In this document: piece after piece, positions 16,898 to 24,223 of the stretch
Layout of the letters: the number at the start of each line of letters is the position of its first letter
Position numbering within the stretch: position 1 is the first letter of the stretch
DNA from: Oscillospiraceae bacterium
GTDB lineage: Bacteria; Bacillota; Clostridia; Lachnospirales; Lachnospiraceae
Reading direction: 5' to 3'
NCBI GenBank assembly: GCA_021771715.1
Contig: JAETOO010000016.1
Location: forward strand, 1 to 64,000
DNA: 64,000 nucleotides
Translations under genes and position numbers: made by a program
Notes under the pieces: generated by a model
Seen by the model: only the letters and a program-made list of their open reading frames with translations
Databases searched by the model: none
Told to the model about the DNA's origin: nothing

Positions 16898-18091
16898 ATG
16901 GACAGCAAAGTATATATGGAAGAGACAGAGCAGTATGTACTGCACACCTACAACCGTTTTCCGGTGGTTCTGGAAAAGGGAGAGGGGGTTTACCTGACCG
17001 ATGTGGACGGAAAGGAGTATCTGGATTTCGGGGCTGGGATTGCGGTGTTCGCGCTTGGCTACGGCAACCAGGCGTACAACGATGCGCTCAAGGCGCAGAT
17101 CGACCGGATCATCCACACCTCGAATCTCTACTACAACGTCCCGCTCAAGGAGGCGGCGGAGAAGCTGGCGAAGGTCAGCGGAATGGACAAGGTGTTCTTC
17201 ACGAACAGCGGGACGGAGGCGATCGAGGGCGCGATCAAGGCAGCGCGGAAATACGCGTACCTCAAGGACGGCCGCACCGACCATGAGATCATTGCGATGA
17301 ACCATTCCTTCCACGGCAGGAGCATCGGCGCGCTCTCCGTGACGGGAAATCCGCACTACCAGGAGGCGTTTCGCCCGCTGATGGGCGGCGTGAAATTCGC
17401 CGACTTCAACGACCTGGAGAACGTGAAGGAGCAGGTGACGGACCGCACGTGCGCCGTCATCCTCGAGACGGTGCAGGGGGAGGGCGGGATCTACCCGGCG
17501 ACGCCGGAGTTCCTGCAGGGCGTGAAAGCGCTCTGCGAGGAGCGCGACATCCTGCTGATTCTCGACGAGATCCAGTGCGGCATGGGGCGGACCGGCAGCT
17601 ATTTTGCGTGGCAGCAGTACGGCGTGGAGCCGGATATCATGACGTGTGCGAAGGCGCTCGGCTGCGGCGTGCCAGTCGGCGCGTTCGTGCTGAACGAGAA
17701 GGTCGCGAACGCGTCGCTCGTCCCGGGGGACCACGGCACGACCTACGGCGGCAACCCGTTCGCCTGCGCGGCGGTCTCGAAGGTCTTTGACCTCTTTGAG
17801 GAGCTGCACGTGGTCGATCATGTGAGAGAGGTGGCTCCGTACCTGGAGCAGAGACTCGATGAGCTGGTCGCAAAGTACGACTTTTTGAGCCTGCGCCGCG
17901 GCATGGGGCTGATGCAGGGGCTTGTCGTGACCGGCCGCCCGGTCGGGGAGCTGGTCGCAAAAGCGCTGGAACACGGCCTGATTGTGCTGAGCGCGGGGGC
18001 GGATGTCCTGCGGCTTGTGCCGCCCCTCGTGATCACGAAGGGGGATGTCGACGAGATGATCCGCAGGCTGGAGCTGGCCTTCCAGGCGTAG
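16898..18091 (+). CDS. argD: Acetylornithine aminotransferase
   Basis: A 397-residue PLP enzyme of aminotransferase class III that makes N-acetylornithine. FTNSGTEAIEGAIKAARKY is near residue 105, LILDEIQCGMGRTG near 220 binds PLP through the Asp, and CAKALGCGVPVGAF has the Schiff-base Lys. The start ATG follows tcaggagtaacg, which overlaps the argB stop, so the two are probably coupled. It ends the argCJBD operon; argF is not in the window. Confidence 0.95.
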   Translation: MDSKVYMEETEQYVLHTYNRFPVVLEKGEGVYLTDVDGKEYLDFGAGIAVFALGYGNQAYNDALKAQIDRIIHTSNLYYNVPLKEAAEKLAKVSGMDKVFFTNSGTEAIEGAIKAARKYAYLKDGRTDHEIIAMNHSFHGRSIGALSVTGNPHYQEAFRPLMGGVKFADFNDLENVKEQVTDRTCAVILETVQGEGGIYPATPEFLQGVKALCEERDILLILDEIQCGMGRTGSYFAWQQYGVEPDIMTCAKALGCGVPVGAFVLNEKVANASLVPGDHGTTYGGNPFACAAVSKVFDLFEELHVVDHVREVAPYLEQRLDELVAKYDFLSLRRGMGLMQGLVVTGRPVGELVAKALEHGLIVLSAGADVLRLVPPLVITKGDVDEMIRRLELAFQA

Positions 18092-18168
18092 AGATTCGCA
18101 ATCTTCCGCATAAAAAAGAGAAAAATGCATATACTTCCAGAAGACATGAGAATGGGAGGTATGCTGTG

Positions 18169-18597
18169 ATGTTCGGAATTCTGATTGCCCTGCTCTCCGG
18201 TGCTCTGATGAGCGTGCAGGGAGTGTTTAACACGGAGGTGACAAAGCAGACGAGTCTTTGGGTCTCGTCTGCTTTTGTGCAGTTTACGGCGCTGCTCGTC
18301 TGCCTTCTGGCCTGGCTCGTGACCGACCGCACGAATTTTCTGCTGCTGGGCCAGGTGGATCACAAGTACATGCTGCTCTCCGGCGTGCTCGGCGCCTTTA
18401 TCACGATCACGGTGGTGAAGAGCATGGCCGCGCTGGGACCAGCCCGCGCGGCCATGCTGATTGTGATTTCGCAGCTGATCGTCGCCTACCTGATCGAGCT
18501 GTTCGGGATCTTCGGCGTCGAGAAGGAGCCGTTTGCGTGGCGGAAGGTGATCGGGATGGCGATCTCCATCGTCGGGATTGTGATCTTTAAATGGTAG
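18169..18597 (+). CDS. DMT-superfamily small transporter (YdcZ/DUF606-like)
   Basis: A 142-residue membrane protein of four to five helices. The opening LIALLSGALMSVQGVFNTEV is the repeat unit of the DUF606 (YdcZ) family. Such half-size DMT proteins work as dimers; substrate unknown. The ATG at 18169 follows tgggaggt with 8-bp spacing. A GTG one codon earlier (18166) is equally in frame. The 3' end overlaps the convergent adenosine deaminase gene by 11 bp. Confidence 0.8.
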   Translation: MFGILIALLSGALMSVQGVFNTEVTKQTSLWVSSAFVQFTALLVCLLAWLVTDRTNFLLLGQVDHKYMLLSGVLGAFITITVVKSMAALGPARAAMLIVISQLIVAYLIELFGIFGVEKEPFAWRKVIGMAISIVGIVIFKW

Positions 18598-19576
18598 CGC
18601 GAAGCAGCTCCTGCTTTTCGTCCTCCGGGAGAAAGGCCGCCCGGATGGCGTTGCGCGTGCACTGTGTGAGCTGCTCTTCGGTGACGCCGATGGCGCGAAG
18701 CTGGCGGTGCTCATTTGCGAGGTCCGTCTCGGAGAAGGTCATATTGTCGGTGTTGATCGTCACGTTCGCGCCCGCCGCAAGCAGCGTCCGGATCGGATGT
18801 GTCTCGTAGGTGAGGCCGAGGAAGAGGTTGGAGGTGACACAGACCTCGAGCGGGATTTGGGTGTCGACGACTTCCTGAAGCCACGCGGGGTCCTGGACGC
18901 AGTTGATGCCGTGTCCGATCCGGTGTGCGCCCATCGCGATGGCCTCTCTGACATGGACGCCTTCGCCCATCTCGCCCGCATGGATCGTGTACGGGATGTT
19001 GCAGGCGCGCGCTTTTTCAAAGAACGGCGCGTAGTCTGTGAACGGGCCGCTGTTCTCGAAGCCTGCGAGATCGAGCGCGACGACGCCGTTTCCGAGCATG
19101 GCTCTGGTCGCCTCGATGGTCTCCAGGTTCTCCTTGTAATTGGCGGACGCGTCTGGCAGCTTGTGCATCAGGCAGTTGATGATGCCGATGCGGATCGACG
19201 GGAAATCCCGCAGGGCATCCCTGCGCCCGTCACAGAGCGCCTCGAGGACCTGTGTCTGGGAGAGACCGCCCTTTGTGTGGTGCTGGGACGCGGCGCGGAT
19301 CTCCGCGTAGATCAGCCCGCTTTTTGCGAGGCGCTCGATCAGCAGGTAGATGGTGTCGTGGAGCTCCTCGCGCGTCTGCATCAGCGCGATCGGGAGGTCG
19401 AACATTTCCATGACCTCCTGGGCGCTTTTCCCGCTGCCGAAGCGCATTTTATCGCAGAAGGCCTCGCGGGTGGTATTCGGTGGCAGGATCCCCTTCCGGA
19501 GCGCCCGCTCAAAAGCCCACGGGAGCGGAAGCGAACCGTCAAGGTGCAGGTGTAAATCTACTTTTGCTGTCTGCAT
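18587..19576 (-). CDS. add: Adenosine deaminase
   Basis: A 329-residue metal-dependent deaminase converting adenosine to inosine for purine salvage. Metal ligands are in KVDLHLHLDGSLP (residues 5-17), YTIHAGE (near 195) and RIGHGINC. The INTDNMTFSETDL stretch near 280 carries the catalytic Asp region, with TDN in place of the usual TDD. The start is the ATG after aaaggagact; the upstream in-frame ATG at 19600 lacks a site. A related amidohydrolase substrate such as aminodeoxyfutalosine cannot be fully excluded. Confidence 0.9.
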   Translation of the reverse strand: MQTAKVDLHLHLDGSLPLPWAFERALRKGILPPNTTREAFCDKMRFGSGKSAQEVMEMFDLPIALMQTREELHDTIYLLIERLAKSGLIYAEIRAASQHHTKGGLSQTQVLEALCDGRRDALRDFPSIRIGIINCLMHKLPDASANYKENLETIEATRAMLGNGVVALDLAGFENSGPFTDYAPFFEKARACNIPYTIHAGEMGEGVHVREAIAMGAHRIGHGINCVQDPAWLQEVVDTQIPLEVCVTSNLFLGLTYETHPIRTLLAAGANVTINTDNMTFSETDLANEHRQLRAIGVTEEQLTQCTRNAIRAAFLPEDEKQELLRATI

Positions 19577-19726
19577 GATAGTCTCCTTTCTGTGTGTCAT
19601 GATGGTTATGCAGCCGTTTATTTCCTATTTTACCATTGATACGGAAAAAGGCAAGAACTACAATTTGTCCGGGACGCCGTGCAGGCCGTCAGATACAATT
19701 TGCCGGATAGAATTTTGAAAAAAATA

Positions 19727-19755
19727 TTGCAAAATCTTTAATTTTCCATTACAAT
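19727..19755 (+). promoter_or_regulatory. comEA promoter
   Basis: TTGCAA (19727-19732), 17-bp spacer, TACAAT (19750-19755), 28 bp before the TTG start of comEA. Confidence 0.65.
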
Positions 19756-19783
19756 ATAAGAATGCATCAGGGAACCGACGGCT

Positions 19784-20515
19784 TTGGCTGGCGAGGGTAT
19801 GCAGTTACAGAGAAGACGACAGAAGAGACAATGGAAGCGGTGGTTCGCGCAGGCGGTGCTGGCAGGGGGGATGCTTCTTGCGGGCGGTTGTGCGCGTGAC
19901 CGGGAAGTATATAGGGCGGGACTTCAGGAGGAGTCCCTTTTCGAGATGGAGCAGGAGACGGAGAGCGCTGCGGCAGAGGTGCCAAAGACAGAGCAGGAGA
20001 CGGAGACTCCGTCCATAATTTATGTCTATGTCTGCGGGGCAGTGCGCAGCCCGGGCGTCTGTGAGATGCGCAGTGGTATGCGCGTGTACGAGGCGATCGC
20101 GCTGGCAGGAGGCTTTGCGGAGGATGCAGATGAGCAGTGGCTGAACCAGGCCGGGGAGGTGTACGACGGCCAGAAGCTGTATGTGTACACGACAGACGAG
20201 ACCCGGCAGATGGAGGCGGAGGCCGCGGCCATCGGGCAGACGTTGGATCCGGCAACCGCCGGGCAGACAGGAGACGCGACATCCGGGATCGCAGGCGTTG
20301 GTCAGACAGGGGTTTCGGAGAATCTTGTAAATTTAAATACGGCGACGCGCGAGGAACTGATGACGCTGCCGGGGATCGGCGGCGCGAAGGCTGACGCGAT
20401 CCTGGAGTACCGGGAGGCTCACGGAAGCTTCACGTCGATTGAGGAGATACAAAACATATCGGGGATTAAGTCCGCGGTATTTTCGAAAATAGAGGACAGG
20501 ATCACGGTGGGCTGA
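19784..20515 (+). CDS. comEA: Competence DNA receptor ComEA (SLBB + helix-hairpin-helix)
   Basis: A 243-residue membrane-anchored protein that binds incoming double-stranded DNA outside the cell and hands it to ComEC. A basic N-terminus leads to a lipobox-like LLAGGC (Cys near residue 36), so it may be a lipoprotein rather than the usual membrane-helix form. An SLBB domain (IIYVYVCGAVRSPGVCEM, residues ~85-150) is followed by a linker and two HhH motifs (VNLNTATREELMTLPGIG; FTSIEEIQNISGI) at the C-terminus. The TTG at 19784 has caggga upstream. An ATG at 19799 sits almost on top of a gaggg site and is less likely. Confidence 0.88.
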   Translation: MAGEGMQLQRRRQKRQWKRWFAQAVLAGGMLLAGGCARDREVYRAGLQEESLFEMEQETESAAAEVPKTEQETETPSIIYVYVCGAVRSPGVCEMRSGMRVYEAIALAGGFAEDADEQWLNQAGEVYDGQKLYVYTTDETRQMEAEAAAIGQTLDPATAGQTGDATSGIAGVGQTGVSENLVNLNTATREELMTLPGIGGAKADAILEYREAHGSFTSIEEIQNISGIKSAVFSKIEDRITVG

Positions 20516-20593
20516 CGGCGGCGCTCGAGGCCGGCTGGCGTGTCACCTGGGTCCGGAACAGTCACAGAGATTGAACTAAAAGGAGTAAAGAGC

Positions 20594-21283
20594 ATGGGAA
20601 AAAAGGTTTTAGTGGTAGATGACGAAAAACTGATCGTAAAGGGAATCCGTTTCAGCCTGGAGCAGGATGATATGGAGGTGGACTGTGCTTATGACGGCGA
20701 GGAAGGACTGCGCATGGCGCAGGATAAGGAGTACGACATCATCCTTCTGGACCTGATGCTTCCGAAGATGGACGGGCTCGAGGTCTGCCAGCAGGTGCGG
20801 GAATTTTCGGATGTCCCGATCGTCATGCTGACGGCCAAGGGCGATGACATGGACAAGATTATGGGGCTTGAGTACGGAGCAGATGACTATATTACGAAGC
20901 CGTTTAACATCCTCGAGGTGAAGGCCCGCCTGAAGGCGATCATGCGTCGCACTGCGCAGAAAGCGCTGGCTGAGCCGAAAGGGAAGCTGGTGGAGGTCGG
21001 CGACCTTGTGCTCGACTGTGAGGGGCGCCGGGTCAGCATCGGAGGCAGGGAGGTCAATCTGACCGCCAAGGAGTTTGACGTGCTGGAGCTTCTGGTGTTC
21101 AATCCGAATAAGGTCTACAGCCGCGAGAATCTGCTGAATATCGTGTGGGGCTACGAGTATCCGGGCGACGTCCGCACCGTGGATGTGCACATCCGGAGGC
21201 TGCGCGAGAAGATTGAGGTGAACCCGAGCGAGCCGAAGTATGTACATACGAAGTGGGGAGTTGGTTACTATTTCCAGCATTAG
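20594..21283 (+). CDS. OmpR-family response regulator
   Basis: A 229-residue regulator. The receiver domain has DDEK (acidic pocket), the phosphorylated Asp in IILLDLMLPKMDG (near residue 53), VMLTAK and the switch Lys in YITKPFN. The C-terminal winged helix has LTAKEFDVLELLVFNPNKVYSRENLL and RTVDVHIRRLREKIE. The ATG follows aaaggagtaaagagc. The kinase frame overlaps its 3' end, so the pair is co-translated. Its closest look is to WalR/PhoP-type regulators; targets unknown. Confidence 0.92.
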   Translation: MGKKVLVVDDEKLIVKGIRFSLEQDDMEVDCAYDGEEGLRMAQDKEYDIILLDLMLPKMDGLEVCQQVREFSDVPIVMLTAKGDDMDKIMGLEYGADDYITKPFNILEVKARLKAIMRRTAQKALAEPKGKLVEVGDLVLDCEGRRVSIGGREVNLTAKEFDVLELLVFNPNKVYSRENLLNIVWGYEYPGDVRTVDVHIRRLREKIEVNPSEPKYVHTKWGVGYYFQH

Positions 21284-22706
21284 GACGAAAGCACTGAACT
21301 ATTTTAAGAGCCTGCAGGCGCGTATTTTTATCATTTTTATTCTGGTCGGGCTGATGCCGATCTTCCTGATGAAATACGTGATTTTGGAGAACTACGTGGC
21401 GCAGGCCGTTGCCCAGAAGCGGGCCACCATGCAGAGCCAGTGTCAGGAGCTGGCGGGGCAGGTCAGCGAGAGCGGGTATATCTACGGCGAGCCGTCGAAG
21501 CAGGTCGACCGCCAGATGGCGCAGGTTGCGAATATCTACAATGGCCGTGTCATTATTGTAAATAACAATTTTAAAATTATCCGCGACACGTTCGGGATCG
21601 ATGAGGATAAGTTTATTATATCAGAGGAGGTGCTCCAGTCGTTTCTGGGGACGGACTCCTCTAATTATGATGAGGAAAATCAGTTCCTCGAGCTGACCGT
21701 GCCGATCAAGGAGCAGGAGACGAAGGAGATCGAGGGGATCATGATCGTCAGCGTCTCGACGGAGGACGTGAACGAGGGAAGAGACGCGCTTGGAAACACG
21801 GTCTGGATCCTGCAGGTCGTGCTGACGGTGTTGATCTGCGCGACCGCGTTTTATGTCGCCAGGATGCTGACGAAGCCGTTCGGGAGGATTACCAAATCGC
21901 TCGAGGAGGTGCGCGGCGGCGTGATCGAAGGGCAGGAGATCTCGATTCCGGACTACACGGAGACGAAACTGCTCTCGGAGGCGTACAACCGGATGCTCAA
22001 CCGCATGAAGGTGCAGGAGGAGTCGCGGCAGGAGTTCGTCTCGAATGTCTCGCACGAGCTGAAGACGCCGATCACGTCGATGAAGGTGCTCGCGGATTCG
22101 CTGCTGGCCCAGGACAATGTGCCGGTCGAGTTGTACAAGGAGTTTATGGGAGATATCGCGGAGGAGATTGACCGGGAGAACAAGATCATCACGGATCTGC
22201 TGTCCCTGGTCAAGATGGACCGCAGATCGTCCGATGTCAATATCCAGGAGACGAATATCAATCAGCTGATCGAGCTGATCCTGAAACGGCTGCGCCCGAT
22301 TGCGGCGAAGCGGGACATCGAGCTGGTGCTGGAGAGCTTTAAGCCGGTGATCGCGGAGGTGGACGAGACGAAGCTGACGCTGGCGCTGTCGAACCTGGTG
22401 GAGAACGGGATCAAGTACAACCGCGACGAGGGCTGGGTGCATGTCTCCTTAAATGTGGACAGCCGCTACTTCTATGTGAAGGTCGAGGATTCCGGGATGG
22501 GGATCCCGGAGGAGTCGCAGGAGCATATTTTTGAGCGCTTTTACCGCGTGGACAAGTCGCATTCCCGCGAGATCGGCGGGACCGGACTGGGACTCGCAAT
22601 TACGAGGAGCGCGGTGCTGATGCACCACGGCGCGATCAAGGTGTACAGCAAGGAAGGGGAAGGCACGACATTTACGGTGCGCATTCCGCTGAAATACGTA
22701 CCGTAG
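21240..22706 (+). CDS. Membrane sensor histidine kinase
   Basis: About 488 residues: membrane helix 1 (IFIIFILVGLMPIFLMKYVI), an extracellular sensor of ~130 residues, helix 2 (LQVVLTVLICATAFYVARML), HAMP, then the phosphoacceptor SNVSHELKTPITSMK and an ATPase domain with NLVENGIKYN, VEDSGMGIP and GGTGLGLAI. It overlaps the regulator gene by 44 bp. The exact start is unsure: ATG at 21240 has no ribosome site, and a TTG at 21261 is in frame right after ggggag. The layout resembles WalK/PhoR. Signal unknown. Confidence 0.88.
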   Translation: MYIRSGELVTISSIRTKALNYFKSLQARIFIIFILVGLMPIFLMKYVILENYVAQAVAQKRATMQSQCQELAGQVSESGYIYGEPSKQVDRQMAQVANIYNGRVIIVNNNFKIIRDTFGIDEDKFIISEEVLQSFLGTDSSNYDEENQFLELTVPIKEQETKEIEGIMIVSVSTEDVNEGRDALGNTVWILQVVLTVLICATAFYVARMLTKPFGRITKSLEEVRGGVIEGQEISIPDYTETKLLSEAYNRMLNRMKVQEESRQEFVSNVSHELKTPITSMKVLADSLLAQDNVPVELYKEFMGDIAEEIDRENKIITDLLSLVKMDRRSSDVNIQETNINQLIELILKRLRPIAAKRDIELVLESFKPVIAEVDETKLTLALSNLVENGIKYNRDEGWVHVSLNVDSRYFYVKVEDSGMGIPEESQEHIFERFYRVDKSHSREIGGTGLGLAITRSAVLMHHGAIKVYSKEGEGTTFTVRIPLKYVP

Positions 22707-22723
22707 GAGAGGTGGTTCATTTC

Positions 22724-23986
22724 GTGAAGAAGACAGGACGGATCCTGCTGCTGCTTTTTTTGGCATTGCTGCTGCTTTGCGGCTGTGAAAAAAAGCAGGC
22801 GGAGGAAAATGAGTATACGGTTTACTATGTCAATGCGACCAGGACGCGTCTCGTGGAGAGCAAGTATGAGCCGGCTGCGAAGACGTTTGAGGAGCTGATG
22901 GAGGAGCTGTTTGACCAGCTGGAGCTGCCGCCGTCCGGGGATATGAGTGTGCTGCAGGACGGTGTGAAGGTGAACGGCTATGAGCGCGGAATTGATGCGC
23001 TTCGGATTGATTTTTCAAAGGAATACTATGAGCTTGGGAACACGGATGAGGTGCTGCTGCGCGCGGCGATCGTGAAGACGTTTTCGCAGATTCCGGGCGT
23101 GACGAAGGTGATGATCACCGTGGAGCAGGAGCAGCTGCACGACGCGCAGGGGCAGCCGGTCGCTGCGATGGATGCGGACTCCTTTATCGACACGAAGGAC
23201 GGAGGGATTAATTCTTATCTCTACGCGAAGCTGGCGCTGTATTTCCCGGATGAGAGCGGGAAGAAGCTGGTGCGCGAGGTGCGGTCGCTGCACTATTCGA
23301 GCAACATGGTGCTGGAGCGCGTGATTATCGAGCAGCTGATTGCCGGGCCGAAGGAGAAAGGCGCGAAGCCGGTGCTCACGGGCGCGGTGAAGATCCAGAA
23401 TCTCTCGATCCGCGACGGGATCTGCACGATCAGCTTTGACGAGGAGGTCAACCGGGTACCGGCGGAGAGTGCGGTGACGGCGGAGGCGGCGCTCTATGCG
23501 ATCGTGAACTCGATCTGTGAGACGTGCGATGAGATCACAGGTGTCCGGATCGAGATCGCCGGGGACGACTCGGTGAAGTTCCGCGAGGAGGTTGATCTGG
23601 AGCAGGTGTTCTCGATGAACTATGCGTTTGTGGAGGAAGGAACGTTTGCGACGGAGGCGCAGAATCTGGCCGCAGAGACACAGGCGGCGGAGGTGCAGAC
23701 GACTGCTGCGGCCGGGCAGACGGAGGCAGGCAGCAGCAGCCCGGCGGACGCAGCGCAGGCCGGAGCGGAGGCAGGTGTGGACACAGGAGCTGCGCAGGGC
23801 GGAGAGGAAGCCGGCGTGGACGCAGGTGCGGTGCAGGTCGGAGCGGAGGCAGGCGTGGACGCAGGAGCAGGGCAGGCCGGAGCGGAAGCAGGCGTGAACG
23901 CAGGTGCGGTGCAGGTCGGAGCGGAGGCAGGCGTGGACGCAGGAGCTGCGCAGGCCGGGGCCGATGTCGCGCAGACGGGAGCATAA
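22724..23986 (+). CDS. Lipoprotein with two GerMN domains and repeat tail
   Basis: A 420-residue exported lipoprotein with lipobox LLLLCGC near residue 19. Two GerMN domains follow (about residues 30-150 and 165-295); the second ends ITGVRIEIAGDD. GerMN proteins include the sporulation protein GerM and the LpqB partner of MtrAB. From about residue 315 the tail is low complexity, with ~6 copies of a 13-residue Ala/Gly/Val/Glu/Gln unit (39-bp DNA repeat, 23750-23960). GTG at 22724 is preferred because aggagagg is well spaced. A GTG at 22712 is too close. It sits directly after the kinase gene. Confidence 0.85.
   Translation: MKKTGRILLLLFLALLLLCGCEKKQAEENEYTVYYVNATRTRLVESKYEPAAKTFEELMEELFDQLELPPSGDMSVLQDGVKVNGYERGIDALRIDFSKEYYELGNTDEVLLRAAIVKTFSQIPGVTKVMITVEQEQLHDAQGQPVAAMDADSFIDTKDGGINSYLYAKLALYFPDESGKKLVREVRSLHYSSNMVLERVIIEQLIAGPKEKGAKPVLTGAVKIQNLSIRDGICTISFDEEVNRVPAESAVTAEAALYAIVNSICETCDEITGVRIEIAGDDSVKFREEVDLEQVFSMNYAFVEEGTFATEAQNLAAETQAAEVQTTAAAGQTEAGSSSPADAAQAGAEAGVDTGAAQGGEEAGVDAGAVQVGAEAGVDAGAGQAGAEAGVNAGAVQVGAEAGVDAGAAQAGADVAQTGA
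23750..23960 (+). repeat. 39-bp coding tandem repeat in the GerMN lipoprotein tail
   Basis: About six units each encode a variant of A-Q-A-G-A-E-A-G-V-D-A-G-A. Units differ by few substitutions, pointing to recent slippage-type expansion. Confidence 0.85.
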
Positions 23987-24223
23987 ACTGCACAAACCGG
24001 TCAGACGGCGCAGACAAGTCAGTTGACAGGCTGAGAGATGCGCAGATGGCTCGAGTGAGTTGGAGGAAGAAGGTTCAGGCAGAGCCAGAGAATGTGCGCA
24101 GATCAGCAGGAACATCCTGTGCGGAAGAAGGACAGCAAATGGAAATGCGCTGCCGCAGGTGCAGATTCAGCTTGAGGGCTGGATCAGGGGGGAAATATTG
24201 AGAGCGGAAAGGATTCGAGTGGC

